The notes beneath the pieces were generated by a model that saw only the letters and a list, made by a program, of their open reading frames with translations, was not told where the DNA came from and made no database searches. This document shows, piece after piece, positions 1 to 8,787 of a stretch of 64,000 bases of DNA. The translations under genes were made by a program, and so were the position numbers. Numbering within the stretch: position 1 is the first letter of the stretch; the number at the start of each line of letters is the position of its first letter. The DNA comes from JBMORL01 sp049322335. Its GTDB lineage: Bacteria; Bacteroidota; Bacteroidia; Flavobacteriales_D; UBA2798. The stretch lies in assembly GCA_049322335.1 (NCBI GenBank), contig JBMORL010000048.1:1-64000 (forward strand). Direction: 5' to 3'.

Positions 1-79
1 CCGCTTCGAATTGCTGATGATAATTTCCCTTGCCACTTTGCGGTGACAGCAACATCATCAGTCCGAATAAAAAGTGCAT
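1..79 (-). CDS. 5' fragment of a secreted protein, cut by the window edge
   Basis: A short reading frame starts with ATG at 79 and stays open through position 1, giving 26 residues. They begin MHFLFGLMMLLSPQSGKG, which resembles a short signal peptide followed by a hydrophilic stretch (NYHQQFEA). A purine-rich tract (AAGGAAAAAGAG) lies just upstream of the ATG on the minus strand. The rest of the gene lies outside the window, so no family can be named. The tail would fit the start of a TPR-type protein, but that is a guess. The 257 bases up to the next gene hold nothing else I can support. Confidence 0.4.
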   Translation of the reverse strand, partial: MHFLFGLMMLLSPQSGKGNYHQQFEA

Positions 80-336
80 TTATCGTTTCTCTTTTTCCTT
101 GCAGTAAAGATGGTAGGTAAAACGCAACGAAGAATAAAAAAGTTGCCGCGAAATCAACAAAAAAATGAACAACCGAACAAGCGGGTGTGAATTCTGAAGG
201 TGGCAAAATAAATATCGGCAAAACATGAAACTATGAAAAATATAATTCCGGGGGAAAAGAAGGCGGAAAAAAATTCCCGCCTTCCCTGTGTTCAAATTCA
301 AAACAAAACAACAGAAAAAAGATAATAAATTTCACA

Positions 337-2736
337 TCAGAAACTGGCTCGCAGGGCAAACCAGATATTTCGTCCGGGGGCATTTATTCCCGATGCAAAA
401 ACCCTGTAGTTTTTGTCAAAGATATTATCCACACCTGCCTGTAAACGGAGGTATTTGTTAACCGTAAACGAAGTACGGAAATTCATCGTAAACCAGGCAG
501 GGCTTCCATAAACAGTAGAACTGTTAAAATTATCCTCTCCCACCATATTATAATCCCAGTTATGTTTCCACCCATTGTAGAGGAAAGATAATTCGTTGCG
601 GAATTTTTTTACCTGCAAAACAAATGCAGTTTTTCCGAACATGGGCGGAATATGATCCAATGGATAATCTATGGTATCGGTTTTGATTCTTCCATAGGTG
701 TAATTTAGTGTGGAAGTAATGCTGAAATTTTCGGTTATATCAGCGGCAAGGTTCAGATTGAAACCGGTAACATATCCTTCATCGAAATTTTGCTGGGCGA
801 TCACGCGGCTTGGGGTTCCGTCAATTACTATGCTGTCGCTTCCATTCCATGTATATGGTTGCGTAGAGATAAGATTTTTTGCTATAGTATAAAAACCAGT
901 TCCCGACACCACAACTTTATCTGAAAAAGTTTTTTCCACTGTAAAATCTGCATTGTAGGTGTATTCGGGTTTTAGGTTTTTATTTGGAACAATAAGTGTT
1001 CCGGGAACGCTTTCAAATACTTTACCCATGTCATCCACATTCGGTGCACGGAATCCTGTTGATCCCACCAGTGATAATTTCCATCCTACACAGGGTTTTA
1101 TAATAAAGCCGAGGCTGCCCGTAACTGCCATATTCTTCTGATCGATAGACGTAAACGGAAAATGCAGCAGCGAAGTATCAGAAAAATCGGAATGCAAAGC
1201 CACATAATTGAAACGTATACCATCGGTAATGATAAATTTTTCATTTGCTTCAAACGTATGTGAAAAATAGGCTGCACCTGTGGTGTATGTGCTTCCGCCA
1301 TCTGGATAGCGGGTTAACACGGCTGTAGTTACCGTATCCATATCAATATCTTCAGTTTTGGCAGATGACTGCACATCGTTATAGGTAAATTCTGCTCCAT
1401 AACGCATTTCGTGTTTACCGCTTTCTTTCATCAGATCGAAGTTAGCTGCATAAACACTTACATCTTCCACCTGGGAAGTAAGAAACACTTTTTTAAATCT
1501 GCGGTTTACCCGGCTTTCCTGTATATTCTGCATAGAGGCGGAAAACGTTAGTTTATCATACATTTTGGTTTTTTTGATATTATTAAGGTGATAAGCTGCC
1601 AGCATTCTTTTTTCAGGTCCGTAATACCATTCGGCAAATTTCAGATTGCTTCCTGAATACTGGGTAAGACGGTCGTAGCGCGGAACTTCTCCTGTATTGG
1701 AATATTGAAAATTCAGTGTATGGGTAGTGTATTCGCTTTGTTTAAATGCGGCTTTCTGGAGAAAGTCATATTGATGATATCCTGTTCCCACCTGTAATTT
1801 CGGATCAGGGTTGGTAAGCATGGAATCTTTTCCATTTATATTCTCCACATAATTCAGGCGATCCCATCCGTTACTGTAAAAAGGATTTCCGTTTTTACCT
1901 GACCAAAGATCACCAAACTGAGAATAAGTGAAAGATGTAAGGAAGGCTACTTTTTTCAATCCGATATTAAAATCAAGATGTCCTGTACTTTCTCCGTTTA
2001 CTGATCCATAACGATAAAAGGCATTTCCTGCTACATACGTTTGATCGGTTGAAGAAAAAACCGGCTTCCGCGAATGGAAATGCATCACTCCGCCCAGCGC
2101 ATCGCTTCCATACATGGTGGATCCAGGCCCCATTACCACTTCCAGGCGATCAAGCATATTGTTATCCACCCGCAAAACATTCTGCAGGTGACCGGCACGG
2201 TAAATGGCATTGTTCATTCTTATCCCGTCAACAACAATCAATACACGATTGGCTTCAAAACCCCGGATGATGGGGCTGCCTCCGCCCTGCTGGCTTTTTT
2301 GAACCAGAACATTTCCTGATTGTTGCAGCACATCAGCTGATGTTTGCGCATTGATATTTTGCAATTCATGGCTTTGAACTACCATTACCCTTTGTGGAAC
2401 ATCTGATTTTTTTTCTTCAGATTTATTAGCGGATACCACTAGCTCATCCAACTTTACCGATTGTGGAAAAAGCATGATCTGGGGATTGGCAGTCAATTCA
2501 GAATATGGCATTGTTACAGACGAAAAAAGCGGATGGCTAATTGTTACCTTATCAGCCGCATTTCCGTTTACGGATGCCATTCCTTTTTCATTAGTGGTTA
2601 CTATAAATTCTCCTGTTTTGATAGTGGCACCACTTACGGGCCGCAGAGTAGTAATGTCAACAACAGTTATTTGTTGTTGCGACATTGCCTGTTGTGAAAT
2701 CAACACAACAAGAAAAAGTAAAAACTTTGTTTTCAT
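337..2736 (-). CDS. TonB-dependent receptor, heme/hemoglobin-receptor-like
   Basis: An outer-membrane receptor for TonB-driven uptake. Residues 1-20 are a signal peptide. Residues about 22-105 form a small carboxypeptidase-regulatory-like beta domain, as in many Bacteroidota receptors. The plug follows (about 110-225), with SPIIRGFEANRVLIVVDG and, further on, LEVVMGPGSTMYGSDALGG, a plug signature I associate with the hemoglobin/transferrin/heme receptor class. The rest (to 799) is a 22-strand-type barrel ending in aromatic Phe (ALRASF), as expected for Bam-dependent insertion. Length is normal. The start is ATG at 2736 with a clean signal peptide. The ligand is inferred from the plug only; it could equally be a siderophore or other metal complex. 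Confidence 0.85.
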   Translation of the reverse strand: MKTKFLLFLVVLISQQAMSQQQITVVDITTLRPVSGATIKTGEFIVTTNEKGMASVNGNAADKVTISHPLFSSVTMPYSELTANPQIMLFPQSVKLDELVVSANKSEEKKSDVPQRVMVVQSHELQNINAQTSADVLQQSGNVLVQKSQQGGGSPIIRGFEANRVLIVVDGIRMNNAIYRAGHLQNVLRVDNNMLDRLEVVMGPGSTMYGSDALGGVMHFHSRKPVFSSTDQTYVAGNAFYRYGSVNGESTGHLDFNIGLKKVAFLTSFTYSQFGDLWSGKNGNPFYSNGWDRLNYVENINGKDSMLTNPDPKLQVGTGYHQYDFLQKAAFKQSEYTTHTLNFQYSNTGEVPRYDRLTQYSGSNLKFAEWYYGPEKRMLAAYHLNNIKKTKMYDKLTFSASMQNIQESRVNRRFKKVFLTSQVEDVSVYAANFDLMKESGKHEMRYGAEFTYNDVQSSAKTEDIDMDTVTTAVLTRYPDGGSTYTTGAAYFSHTFEANEKFIITDGIRFNYVALHSDFSDTSLLHFPFTSIDQKNMAVTGSLGFIIKPCVGWKLSLVGSTGFRAPNVDDMGKVFESVPGTLIVPNKNLKPEYTYNADFTVEKTFSDKVVVSGTGFYTIAKNLISTQPYTWNGSDSIVIDGTPSRVIAQQNFDEGYVTGFNLNLAADITENFSITSTLNYTYGRIKTDTIDYPLDHIPPMFGKTAFVLQVKKFRNELSFLYNGWKHNWDYNMVGEDNFNSSTVYGSPAWFTMNFRTSFTVNKYLRLQAGVDNIFDKNYRVFASGINAPGRNIWFALRASF

Positions 2737-2817
2737 GTTTTTTTTAAAAAATTAATGATGATAATAAAATAAGTCCGGCCCGCTTCTTTTAAAAAACGGG
2801 CTTACAAAAAATCAACA

Positions 2818-3345
2818 TTAATTTTTAGGCGGAGGGGAAAGTACGGAACGTTCGTTGCTGTAAAAAAATTGGCGCAGAGCCACAGTGAGTGTTTTTTCCT
2901 TTTCGGGGAATTTTAGCTGGTGACTAAAAGAAAAATACAATTGAAAAACCGGTTTATTTTTGAATGAATGGCTTTTTTTATTCCATTCATTTTTTGTCAG
3001 CTCATCCAGGTTTTTAAAAAGAACTGTCTCCTGTTTATCATCAATGCAGTAAAAATAAATTCCGTTTTCAGACACTTCTCTTTTTACTACGTCATATTTA
3101 CTTCCGTTAAACGTAAATTCGCGTTTCCCGTCAGTCCACGAAATATTTCCGCTCAATTCATTCACGCTGAATTTTACCAGATCCTTTTCGGGAACACCCT
3201 GTTTGATCCGTTTTTTAATTTCTTTACGGATAGTGGCCTGTTGCCTGGAAAAAATAATATACGGGCCGAAAGAGGAAAAAAGCATCACAGCCAGCAACGC
3301 AATAGCTGTTAGCTGAATTACCGGGTATGATTTTCCTTTTTTCAT
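2818..3345 (-). CDS. membrane-anchored hypothetical protein
   Basis: Family not recognised. About 175 residues with one N-terminal hydrophobic helix (VIQLTAIALLAVMLFSSFGPYIIF) after MKKGKSYP, then a basic, helical stretch (RKEIKKRIKQG) and a beta-rich soluble part ending in a Ser/Pro tail. The frame is open to a TTG at 3384 and an ATG at 3372. I chose ATG 3345 because it gives the usual short basic N-terminus before the helix. The body repeats short patterns such as DGKREFTFNGSKYDVV and ENGIYFYCIDDKQE, which look like strand pairs. It lies between the TonB receptor and the porin on the same strand, so a role in the same uptake locus is possible but not shown. Confidence 0.6.
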   Translation of the reverse strand: MKKGKSYPVIQLTAIALLAVMLFSSFGPYIIFSRQQATIRKEIKKRIKQGVPEKDLVKFSVNELSGNISWTDGKREFTFNGSKYDVVKREVSENGIYFYCIDDKQETVLFKNLDELTKNEWNKKSHSFKNKPVFQLYFSFSHQLKFPEKEKTLTVALRQFFYSNERSVLSPPPKN

Positions 3346-3431
3346 TCGGGCAATAAATATATCAAAATACATTTTCACAGGCAAAAAATTCAGGAAAAAG
3401 GTCGTTTTTTACATATGAACGCGTTTTTTAT

Positions 3432-4751
3432 TTAAAAAAACACCTGATATTGAACGATAATAGCACTTTTTCGCCCTGTTGCAGTAATCTCTCCGTTGGT
3501 TTGTGCATAAAACACCGGGCGGCTCTGGTAATCCACACTAAGTTTACCATTGTGGCCGTTGATAAGCCAGTTAATACCTGCGTCCCATATCCATACGGGA
3601 GCGGCTAATTTTTGCAGCTGTGCATATTGTACAGACAGGTAAGGCATCAGTGTTCCTTTATCTTTCAGCAGATTTTCCCTGCATTTATACCCGGTTTGAA
3701 AATAAATATATTGGCCGGTTCCAAACATCGGATATGCATTTCCGGCCCCACTGAAAGAAGCATTAGTCCCTACTCCGTTAGCCGGATTCATGATGCCGTT
3801 ACTGCGAATGTAATTTTTCCCGTAATCCAGGTTAAAATATCCGATATAGGAAGAGAAAGCCGTCATTTTTTCTTTATTTACCGGCATATCAGCGAATACC
3901 GCCACCGACCATTGCTGTAATGGATTAAATACCGTGTCCATATTATTCAGGTTCCATGTAGCATTTTTCTGGTAGATAAATCCTGCTTCAAGATTGAGGA
4001 TTTTTTTCTTTCCAAGATAAGTACCCGTCATGTAAGGCGTGATGTGCGGTTCGTTTTCTAAAAAATTCCATGCAAAAAATCCCTGGTATTGGTGAGTATG
4101 GCCGATAGTTACAAAGGTGGCATCGCTGCTCAACACTGGCTGTGCCGTGCCACTGGATGAAACCGGGAAAGGATCAGACCATGAAATGCGATAATCCAGT
4201 TTGTTTACCTGGCCACGTGCATATACACTTAATTTGCGCGAAAATTCATCCGTCTGATCAACTGTGGTTTGTGCAAAAACAGGAACATCCAGTGTCATAA
4301 TCGAAGAAACAGAAGGTTGTGTAAAACGCGATAACCCGTTGCAGATAGTAAGCCCGGTTCCCAGTTTAAGGAAATTTCTCTCTTTGAAAACAGTATATTC
4401 TCCCAATGCGTCATGAAAAAAGGCCTGCCACTTCCTGTTTCCCCCGTTACCAGAGAGGTAATTGAAGTTGTTCATGCCAAACTGGGTATAGAAAAAAACC
4501 CGTTCGGAAATTTGCCCGAAAAACTGAATACGGGTTCTGCGCAGGCCGATATCGAATGTTTCATCAGCCGGATTTCCAAGGACAAGTGTAGAAGGGTTAC
4601 TCTGGTTATAACGGATCCAGGACTGATTGAGAAAAGTGAATTTCAAAAAGCGTGATCCGTCATTGTTCAGGTTTATTTTCAACTCATTTTTTTCCTGGGA
4701 AAAAACGGCTGTTGCTGCAATATGCAGGCAAATTACCATGATCGTTTTCAT
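3432..4751 (-). CDS. OprO/OprP-like anion porin
   Basis: Predicted outer-membrane barrel of 439 residues with a signal peptide (residues 1-18, cleavage near VFSQ). RRTRIQFFGQISERVFFYTQFGMNNF near residue 70 is the hallmark stretch of phosphate-selective porin O/P proteins in Bacteroidota. The remainder alternates aromatic and polar residues and ends in VQYQVFF, a barrel-type C-terminal aromatic. The ATG at 4751 lies three bases after the stop of the SulP gene, so the two are almost certainly one transcript. Pairing an outer-membrane anion pore with an inner-membrane anion transporter suggests a two-membrane uptake route for sulfate, bicarbonate or phosphate; the ion itself cannot be told from sequence. 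Confidence 0.8.
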   Translation of the reverse strand: MKTIMVICLHIAATAVFSQEKNELKINLNNDGSRFLKFTFLNQSWIRYNQSNPSTLVLGNPADETFDIGLRRTRIQFFGQISERVFFYTQFGMNNFNYLSGNGGNRKWQAFFHDALGEYTVFKERNFLKLGTGLTICNGLSRFTQPSVSSIMTLDVPVFAQTTVDQTDEFSRKLSVYARGQVNKLDYRISWSDPFPVSSSGTAQPVLSSDATFVTIGHTHQYQGFFAWNFLENEPHITPYMTGTYLGKKKILNLEAGFIYQKNATWNLNNMDTVFNPLQQWSVAVFADMPVNKEKMTAFSSYIGYFNLDYGKNYIRSNGIMNPANGVGTNASFSGAGNAYPMFGTGQYIYFQTGYKCRENLLKDKGTLMPYLSVQYAQLQKLAAPVWIWDAGINWLINGHNGKLSVDYQSRPVFYAQTNGEITATGRKSAIIVQYQVFF

Positions 4752-4754
4752 ACA

Positions 4755-6380
4755 TCATTCTTCTGCTACAACAATTTCTTTCATTCTTTTCATCGCAGCG
4801 GTATGTTCGCGGGCCAGTTTTTTCATTCCTTCGGTGCCAATAATACAAAAGGTTCCTTCGCTTTCACTTTCATATTCATCCTTGATATGAATGATATTTT
4901 CCATAAAAGTGTGATCGAGCAATTTTGCTTTTGAAATATCCAGCGTTACTTTTTTTCCTTCAGGAATTTTATTCATCTGCTTTTCAAATGCAATCCAGTT
5001 ACTAAAGGTTCCTGCCCCGGAAAGGCTGACCCGGTATTCGTTATTATTTTTTTGTTCTACTTTTGTTTGTGGCCGGAATGCATTTTTTAAACTCATCCCG
5101 TTATAGATGTTCAGAAGAAACTCCAGTAAAATACCTGTAAAAACACCTATCAATAAATCCGTAAAAAGCGTGATAAAAATAGTAGCTACAAAAATAAACA
5201 ACTGTCCTGCGCCTGTTTTCAGCGTGTGAGAAAATAATTTTGGTGAGGCCAGCCTGTAACCTACAAAAATAAGCATGGCGGCCAGTGAAGCCACAGGAAC
5301 GAGACTAATAACAGAAGAAAGCAGCACCACAAAAATGAGCAGAAAACTTCCATGAAAAAAATTAGCCCATTTGGTTCTTCCACCATTATTGATATTGGCA
5401 GAGCTACGGGCCACTTCTGAAATCATTGGTAATCCTCCCAACAATCCTGAAATGGTGTTTCCTATTCCCACCGCAGTAAGATCCTGACTCAGTTTTGCTT
5501 TTCTTTTCCACGGATCAAGAAGGTCGATAGCTTTTCCGGTAAGAATAGACTCCAGGCTACCGATAATGGTTAGCAGAAAAAAATACTTTACAAACAAATA
5601 GGTATTGTCTCCTCCAAGTCCTGAAAAATCAGCATTCAGGCCCAATGTCAGCTCCCCCGGATTAACCAGCGGGTTATATTTTTTAAAAGCCGGGTCGTTG
5701 AGATGGAACATGAAATCAAAAGCAATACCAACAAGAAGTACTACTAACGCTGCGGGGATTGCTTTAATTATTTTATTATTAATGGCAGGGAAAACAAATA
5801 AAATAATCAGTGAAAGTATGCCTATTAAAGCAATATGCCATTCCAGGTGTGTAAGGCTGTGGGGAACCATTTCAATTAGTTCAACCGGTTCTTTTCCTTT
5901 CAGTTCTGATGGTTGAATACCAATGGCAAAATGGATTTGTTTTGAAATGATGATGATACCGATAGCTGCCAGCATACCATGAATGGCCGACAGCGGAAAA
6001 AAATTAGCCAACGCTGCAATTCGTGCCCAGCCCAGAATTATCTGAAAAATTCCTGCACAAACTACTACGGCTGCTGTAAGTTTCCATCCCGTATCCATAT
6101 CACCGCGGCCAAATTCTTCTACTGCCCCGGCAATAATTACAATAAGTCCTGCTGCCGGGCCTTTTATGGTGAGCTCTGATCCTGCAAAAAAAGAAACAAT
6201 TATTCCTCCTACAATGGCAGTAACCACCCCCATCACCAGCGGAAAATTGCTGGCACCCGCAATTCCAAGACATAATGGTAATGCGATAAGTGAAACGAGA
6301 AAACCGGATAACGCATCTTCTTTCCAGTTTTCGGTTAATCCGGCCCACCCGGATTTTGGAATTTTATTTTTAAGTGACAT
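4755..6380 (-). CDS. SulP-family anion transporter with STAS domain
   Basis: Inner-membrane transporter of the SLC26/SulP family, moving sulfate, bicarbonate or related anions. It starts MSLKNKIPKSGW at 6380. An upstream in-frame extension to 6425 exists, but it runs through the structured leader and lacks family similarity. The first helices carry the typical DALSGFLVSLIALPLCLGIA and FFAGSELTIKGPAAGL segments, and about 10-12 hydrophobic helices follow. The last ~100 residues form a STAS-like domain (VTLDISKAKLLDHTFMENI). Length of 541 is normal. The gene is followed by the porin with a 3-base gap. A large inverted-repeat structure ends 16 bases before the ATG and may control expression. Confidence 0.9.
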   Translation of the reverse strand: MSLKNKIPKSGWAGLTENWKEDALSGFLVSLIALPLCLGIAGASNFPLVMGVVTAIVGGIIVSFFAGSELTIKGPAAGLIVIIAGAVEEFGRGDMDTGWKLTAAVVVCAGIFQIILGWARIAALANFFPLSAIHGMLAAIGIIIISKQIHFAIGIQPSELKGKEPVELIEMVPHSLTHLEWHIALIGILSLIILFVFPAINNKIIKAIPAALVVLLVGIAFDFMFHLNDPAFKKYNPLVNPGELTLGLNADFSGLGGDNTYLFVKYFFLLTIIGSLESILTGKAIDLLDPWKRKAKLSQDLTAVGIGNTISGLLGGLPMISEVARSSANINNGGRTKWANFFHGSFLLIFVVLLSSVISLVPVASLAAMLIFVGYRLASPKLFSHTLKTGAGQLFIFVATIFITLFTDLLIGVFTGILLEFLLNIYNGMSLKNAFRPQTKVEQKNNNEYRVSLSGAGTFSNWIAFEKQMNKIPEGKKVTLDISKAKLLDHTFMENIIHIKDEYESESEGTFCIIGTEGMKKLAREHTAAMKRMKEIVVAEE

Positions 6381-6396
6381 TGTTGATTCTGATTTA

Positions 6397-6542
6397 TCCG
6401 GAATACTCCGGGGAGGAAGGCCCAATCATTTGCTGTTACAGCATCACCGGAAAGAACGGTAATTGGGTGATGGATGTACAGACCCGTGATTTATTTGAAC
6501 CAAAACCAAAAGCCTCCCTCCCGTTAGGAGTATTATTCCGGA
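6397..6542 (-). promoter_or_regulatory. multi-stem structured leader upstream of sulP (candidate cis-regulatory RNA)
   Basis: Read directly from the sequence. An outer stem pairs TCCGGA (6397-6402), ATACTCC (6403-6409) and GGGAGG (6411-6416) with CCTCCC (6513-6518), GGAGTAT (6527-6533) and TCCGGA (6537-6542): 19 base pairs with two small interruptions. Inside it, CCCAAT (6421-6426) pairs with ATTGGG (6462-6467) and encloses two hairpins, TGCTG-TTA-CAGCA (6431-6443) and ACCG-n7-CGGT (6446-6460). On the minus strand the structure ends 16 nt before the sulP ATG, which suits a 5'-UTR element. On the plus strand the outer stem is followed by TTTTTTA, so a small RNA or terminator on that strand is the alternative. 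It matches no riboswitch consensus I remember. Confidence 0.45.
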
Positions 6543-6618
6543 ATTTTTTATTCCGTTAATTAAAATGAATGAAGTATGCCGGCTGATAATGATAGCCGGG
6601 AACAGGGAGGGAAAATAA

Positions 6619-6966
6619 TCAAATCCTCAGGTTACGATAAAGTAGAAAAACCGGAACAGAATAACCGGTTGTAAATGGAGTTGGATTTTCAGAGTAAGTA
6701 GTTTGAAATATATTTTTTGCCGTATAATGGCCCAAATGGCAAATCCCGGCAAAGCTGTTTTCTTCATCTTCTTCAACATCTGCCAGGTCTTCCAGTTCAC
6801 GAACTTCTCCGGAATTATTATCCTGCGAAACAGGGCAAGTAATAACGATCTCTCCTTTTGAGGTTTCTACAGATGAAAAGCTATTGATAAAAGGAACTGC
6901 AGTAAATACACATAAAAGGTACACCAGCAGAGAAAAGGCAATATTCTTTTTTGTTTTGCAGTTCAT
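6619..6966 (-). CDS. small hypothetical protein with one N-terminal membrane helix
   Basis: Family not recognised. About 115 residues from ATG 6966 (an in-frame TTG at 6981 would add five residues). MNCKTKKN is followed by a hydrophobic segment IAFSLLVYLLCVFTAVPFI, a signal anchor or signal peptide. A very acidic middle follows (RELEDLADVEEDEE), then SFAGICHLGHYTAKNIFQTTY and a hydrophobic tail VPVFLLYRNLRI. The Cys and His residues of CHLGH and the earlier ITCPVSQD could bind metal, but that is inference. A 6-bp hairpin (CCGGCT/AGCCGG, 6579-6599) lies just downstream without a U-run. It stands alone between the sulP leader and the ECF-linked gene. Confidence 0.55.
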   Translation of the reverse strand: MNCKTKKNIAFSLLVYLLCVFTAVPFINSFSSVETSKGEIVITCPVSQDNNSGEVRELEDLADVEEDEENSFAGICHLGHYTAKNIFQTTYSENPTPFTTGYSVPVFLLYRNLRI

Positions 6967-7002
6967 ACAGCAAAGTTTCAACTAAAAAAGGAAAAACAAA
7001 AA

Positions 7003-8187
7003 TTATTTGAAGAAATACTTCAAGCTGATGCCGGCACCGAGACTGAAATTGTGGGTAGGATCGGCACTTCCTGAAAGGAAAGCGTTCCCTTTATTGATGT
7101 TATTTATTCCCGAACTGGCTTTTATTCCGGCAGATAGCTTCAGGTTTTTAGACAAACTGCAGGTGGCCTGGAAAGAAAGTTCTGCTCCGTAAGCCATATC
7201 TTTAAAATTCACCTGGCGAAGATTGGCATCACTGGCATCGGTGGTTAAATCCTGTGAGATCATTCTGGACAGATATATTCCGGGCACAAAATGTAGCTGG
7301 ATATTGTTATCCTTGTGATTCAGCAATAGTCCTGCCTGCAGCGAATAGCGGTTGTATTTGATGGTGGTACATTCGGAAATATAATTTCCTCCCGCAAAAT
7401 AATTATTACACTGCACCACCGTTTCTACGGGAATAATTTCTGCCTGGAAAAAGTTTTTTCCTTTAGGTGAATAGCCGATCTGTATGGAAGGATTAAAAGT
7501 GAAACTGGTTTTGTTGGCTACCAGTGAGTAACGATCCATTCCTTCTTTGGTTTGGTTATTCATCAGCCACGACATGTTTTCGTATGCTCCGAGGCCGATA
7601 TAAAACGCTTTTTCTCTTTTGTTTTTTGCAGGAATTACATCAACAGGCGCGGGAATTTTTTTTATGGGTTGCCATTTTTTATTCTTTTTCAGTTTTTCCA
7701 CATCATGCGGTTTCAGCGGGGCAAATGCCAGGAGGTTTTCATTAAGAGATGTTGTGTTTTCAGTTAACACCACTTGTTGATTCTCCGCAACCGGTGAAGT
7801 TATTCCTGTTATTCCGGCAGGAAAAACAGTTGCTAAAGTCCTGTTTCCGTTAGATGGGGACGCAACATAGGCAGAAGCATTTTCAACAGCTGCCTTGTTT
7901 TTTTGTTCTGCCACAGGCTGCTTATCCTGAACAGGAATTACGGGTGAGAAAAAGGCCGTGAAAATGGTATTGGAAGGGAACTGAACAATACTAAGTACTA
8001 TAAGTGAAACCAGAACAGGAACGGAGCTGAGGAAAAAATAGATGGTATGATTCCTTTTTCTCTCTTCGGTAACTGCATCATCATGATCTAATTTATCAGC
8101 AATATCATTCCACACCTCATCGGGAGGAGCAACATTCATTTTTTCAAATGAATCCTTATACCAGTTCTCCGGAAAGCTCTTCTTCAT
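7003..8187 (-). CDS. ECF-linked envelope-spanning protein: cytoplasmic head, one TM helix, C-terminal beta-barrel
   Basis: 394 residues in three parts. The N-terminal ~45 residues (ENWYKDSFEKMNVAPPDEVWNDI) resemble the short cytoplasmic head found in Bacteroidota proteins encoded next to ECF sigma factors. Residues about 49-70 are one strong transmembrane helix. A long Pro/Ala/Gln/Asn-rich linker runs to about 190, and the last ~200 residues (AFYIGLGAYENMSWL to ISLKYFF) read as an outer-membrane beta-barrel ending in Phe. The start lies inside the sigma-factor gene (32-nt overlap), so translation is probably coupled. By position it is the likely anti-sigma or sensor partner; direct binding is inferred. 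The topology would cross both membranes, which is unusual. Confidence 0.7.
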   Translation of the reverse strand: MKKSFPENWYKDSFEKMNVAPPDEVWNDIADKLDHDDAVTEERKRNHTIYFFLSSVPVLVSLIVLSIVQFPSNTIFTAFFSPVIPVQDKQPVAEQKNKAAVENASAYVASPSNGNRTLATVFPAGITGITSPVAENQQVVLTENTTSLNENLLAFAPLKPHDVEKLKKNKKWQPIKKIPAPVDVIPAKNKREKAFYIGLGAYENMSWLMNNQTKEGMDRYSLVANKTSFTFNPSIQIGYSPKGKNFFQAEIIPVETVVQCNNYFAGGNYISECTTIKYNRYSLQAGLLLNHKDNNIQLHFVPGIYLSRMISQDLTTDASDANLRQVNFKDMAYGAELSFQATCSLSKNLKLSAGIKASSGINNINKGNAFLSGSADPTHNFSLGAGISLKYFFK

Positions 8188-8767
8188 TTTTTACCGGTAC
8201 AGTTTTGTAATCGAGGTAATCCCCGATGGTTTTGAGTAATTTTTTCTTTGCTTTGGCCAGTTGCGATTTGGAAGTTCCTACCGAAATTTTCAGTTTCTCG
8301 GCAATTTCTTCGTGCGAATATCCTTCCACGACAAAAAGCGTAAGGATAATCTTGTATCCTGCGGGAAGAAATTTTGTAATGGTATAAAAATCTTCCGTGC
8401 TGAGTTGTTTTACCGCATCATTTTCCACCTGCACGCTTTCATAATCTGCTTCACTATCGTATTGAACAAAAAAGTATTTATTCTTATCGACACGGATATG
8501 GTCAATTGCTGTATTAACGATCACTCTTCTTACCCAGCCTTCGAGACTACCGAGACGATCGTATTTGGAAATATTTTTGAATACTTTGATGAATCCTTCC
8601 TGCATCAAATCTTTCGCGTCTTCATAATCTTTGGTAAAGCTCATGCATACGGCAAACATTTTTGGAGCAAATCGTTTGTAAAATTTTTCCTGGCTGGTGC
8701 GGTCGTTTTGTATACATCCCTCAACCATTCTTTCCAACTCGTCTACGGTAGTTTGCATAGTATTCAT
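8156..8767 (-). CDS. ECF RNA polymerase sigma factor
   Basis: Sigma-70 family, extracytoplasmic-function type, 203 residues. Region 2 spans about residues 22-95 (FYKRFAPKMFAVCMSFTKDYEDAKDLMQEGF and LEGWVRRVIVNTAIDHIR), with the typical D-A-x-D-x-x-Q-E-x-F core. Region 4 spans about 120-180, ending in the helix-turn-helix GYSHEEIAEKLKISVGTSKSQLAKAKKKL. It would direct RNA polymerase to a small regulon controlled by the overlapping downstream membrane gene. ATG 8767 is used; ATG 8758 three codons later is an equally acceptable start. The upstream lipoprotein gene on the same strand ends 20 bases before it and may be a first member of the operon. Confidence 0.93.
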   Translation of the reverse strand: MNTMQTTVDELERMVEGCIQNDRTSQEKFYKRFAPKMFAVCMSFTKDYEDAKDLMQEGFIKVFKNISKYDRLGSLEGWVRRVIVNTAIDHIRVDKNKYFFVQYDSEADYESVQVENDAVKQLSTEDFYTITKFLPAGYKIILTLFVVEGYSHEEIAEKLKISVGTSKSQLAKAKKKLLKTIGDYLDYKTVPVKNEEELSGELV

Positions 8768-8787
8768 TTTTACGCAATATAAAGAAT

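Noticed and set aside
80..301. 73-codon minus-strand frame at the left edge
   Set aside because: Phe/Leu/Arg-rich translation without a plausible signal or domain; it lies immediately upstream of a better start at 79.
2778..2801. GCCCG/CGGGC inverted repeat as a terminator
   Set aside because: Only five base pairs with a 14-base loop and no U-run directly after it on the minus strand.
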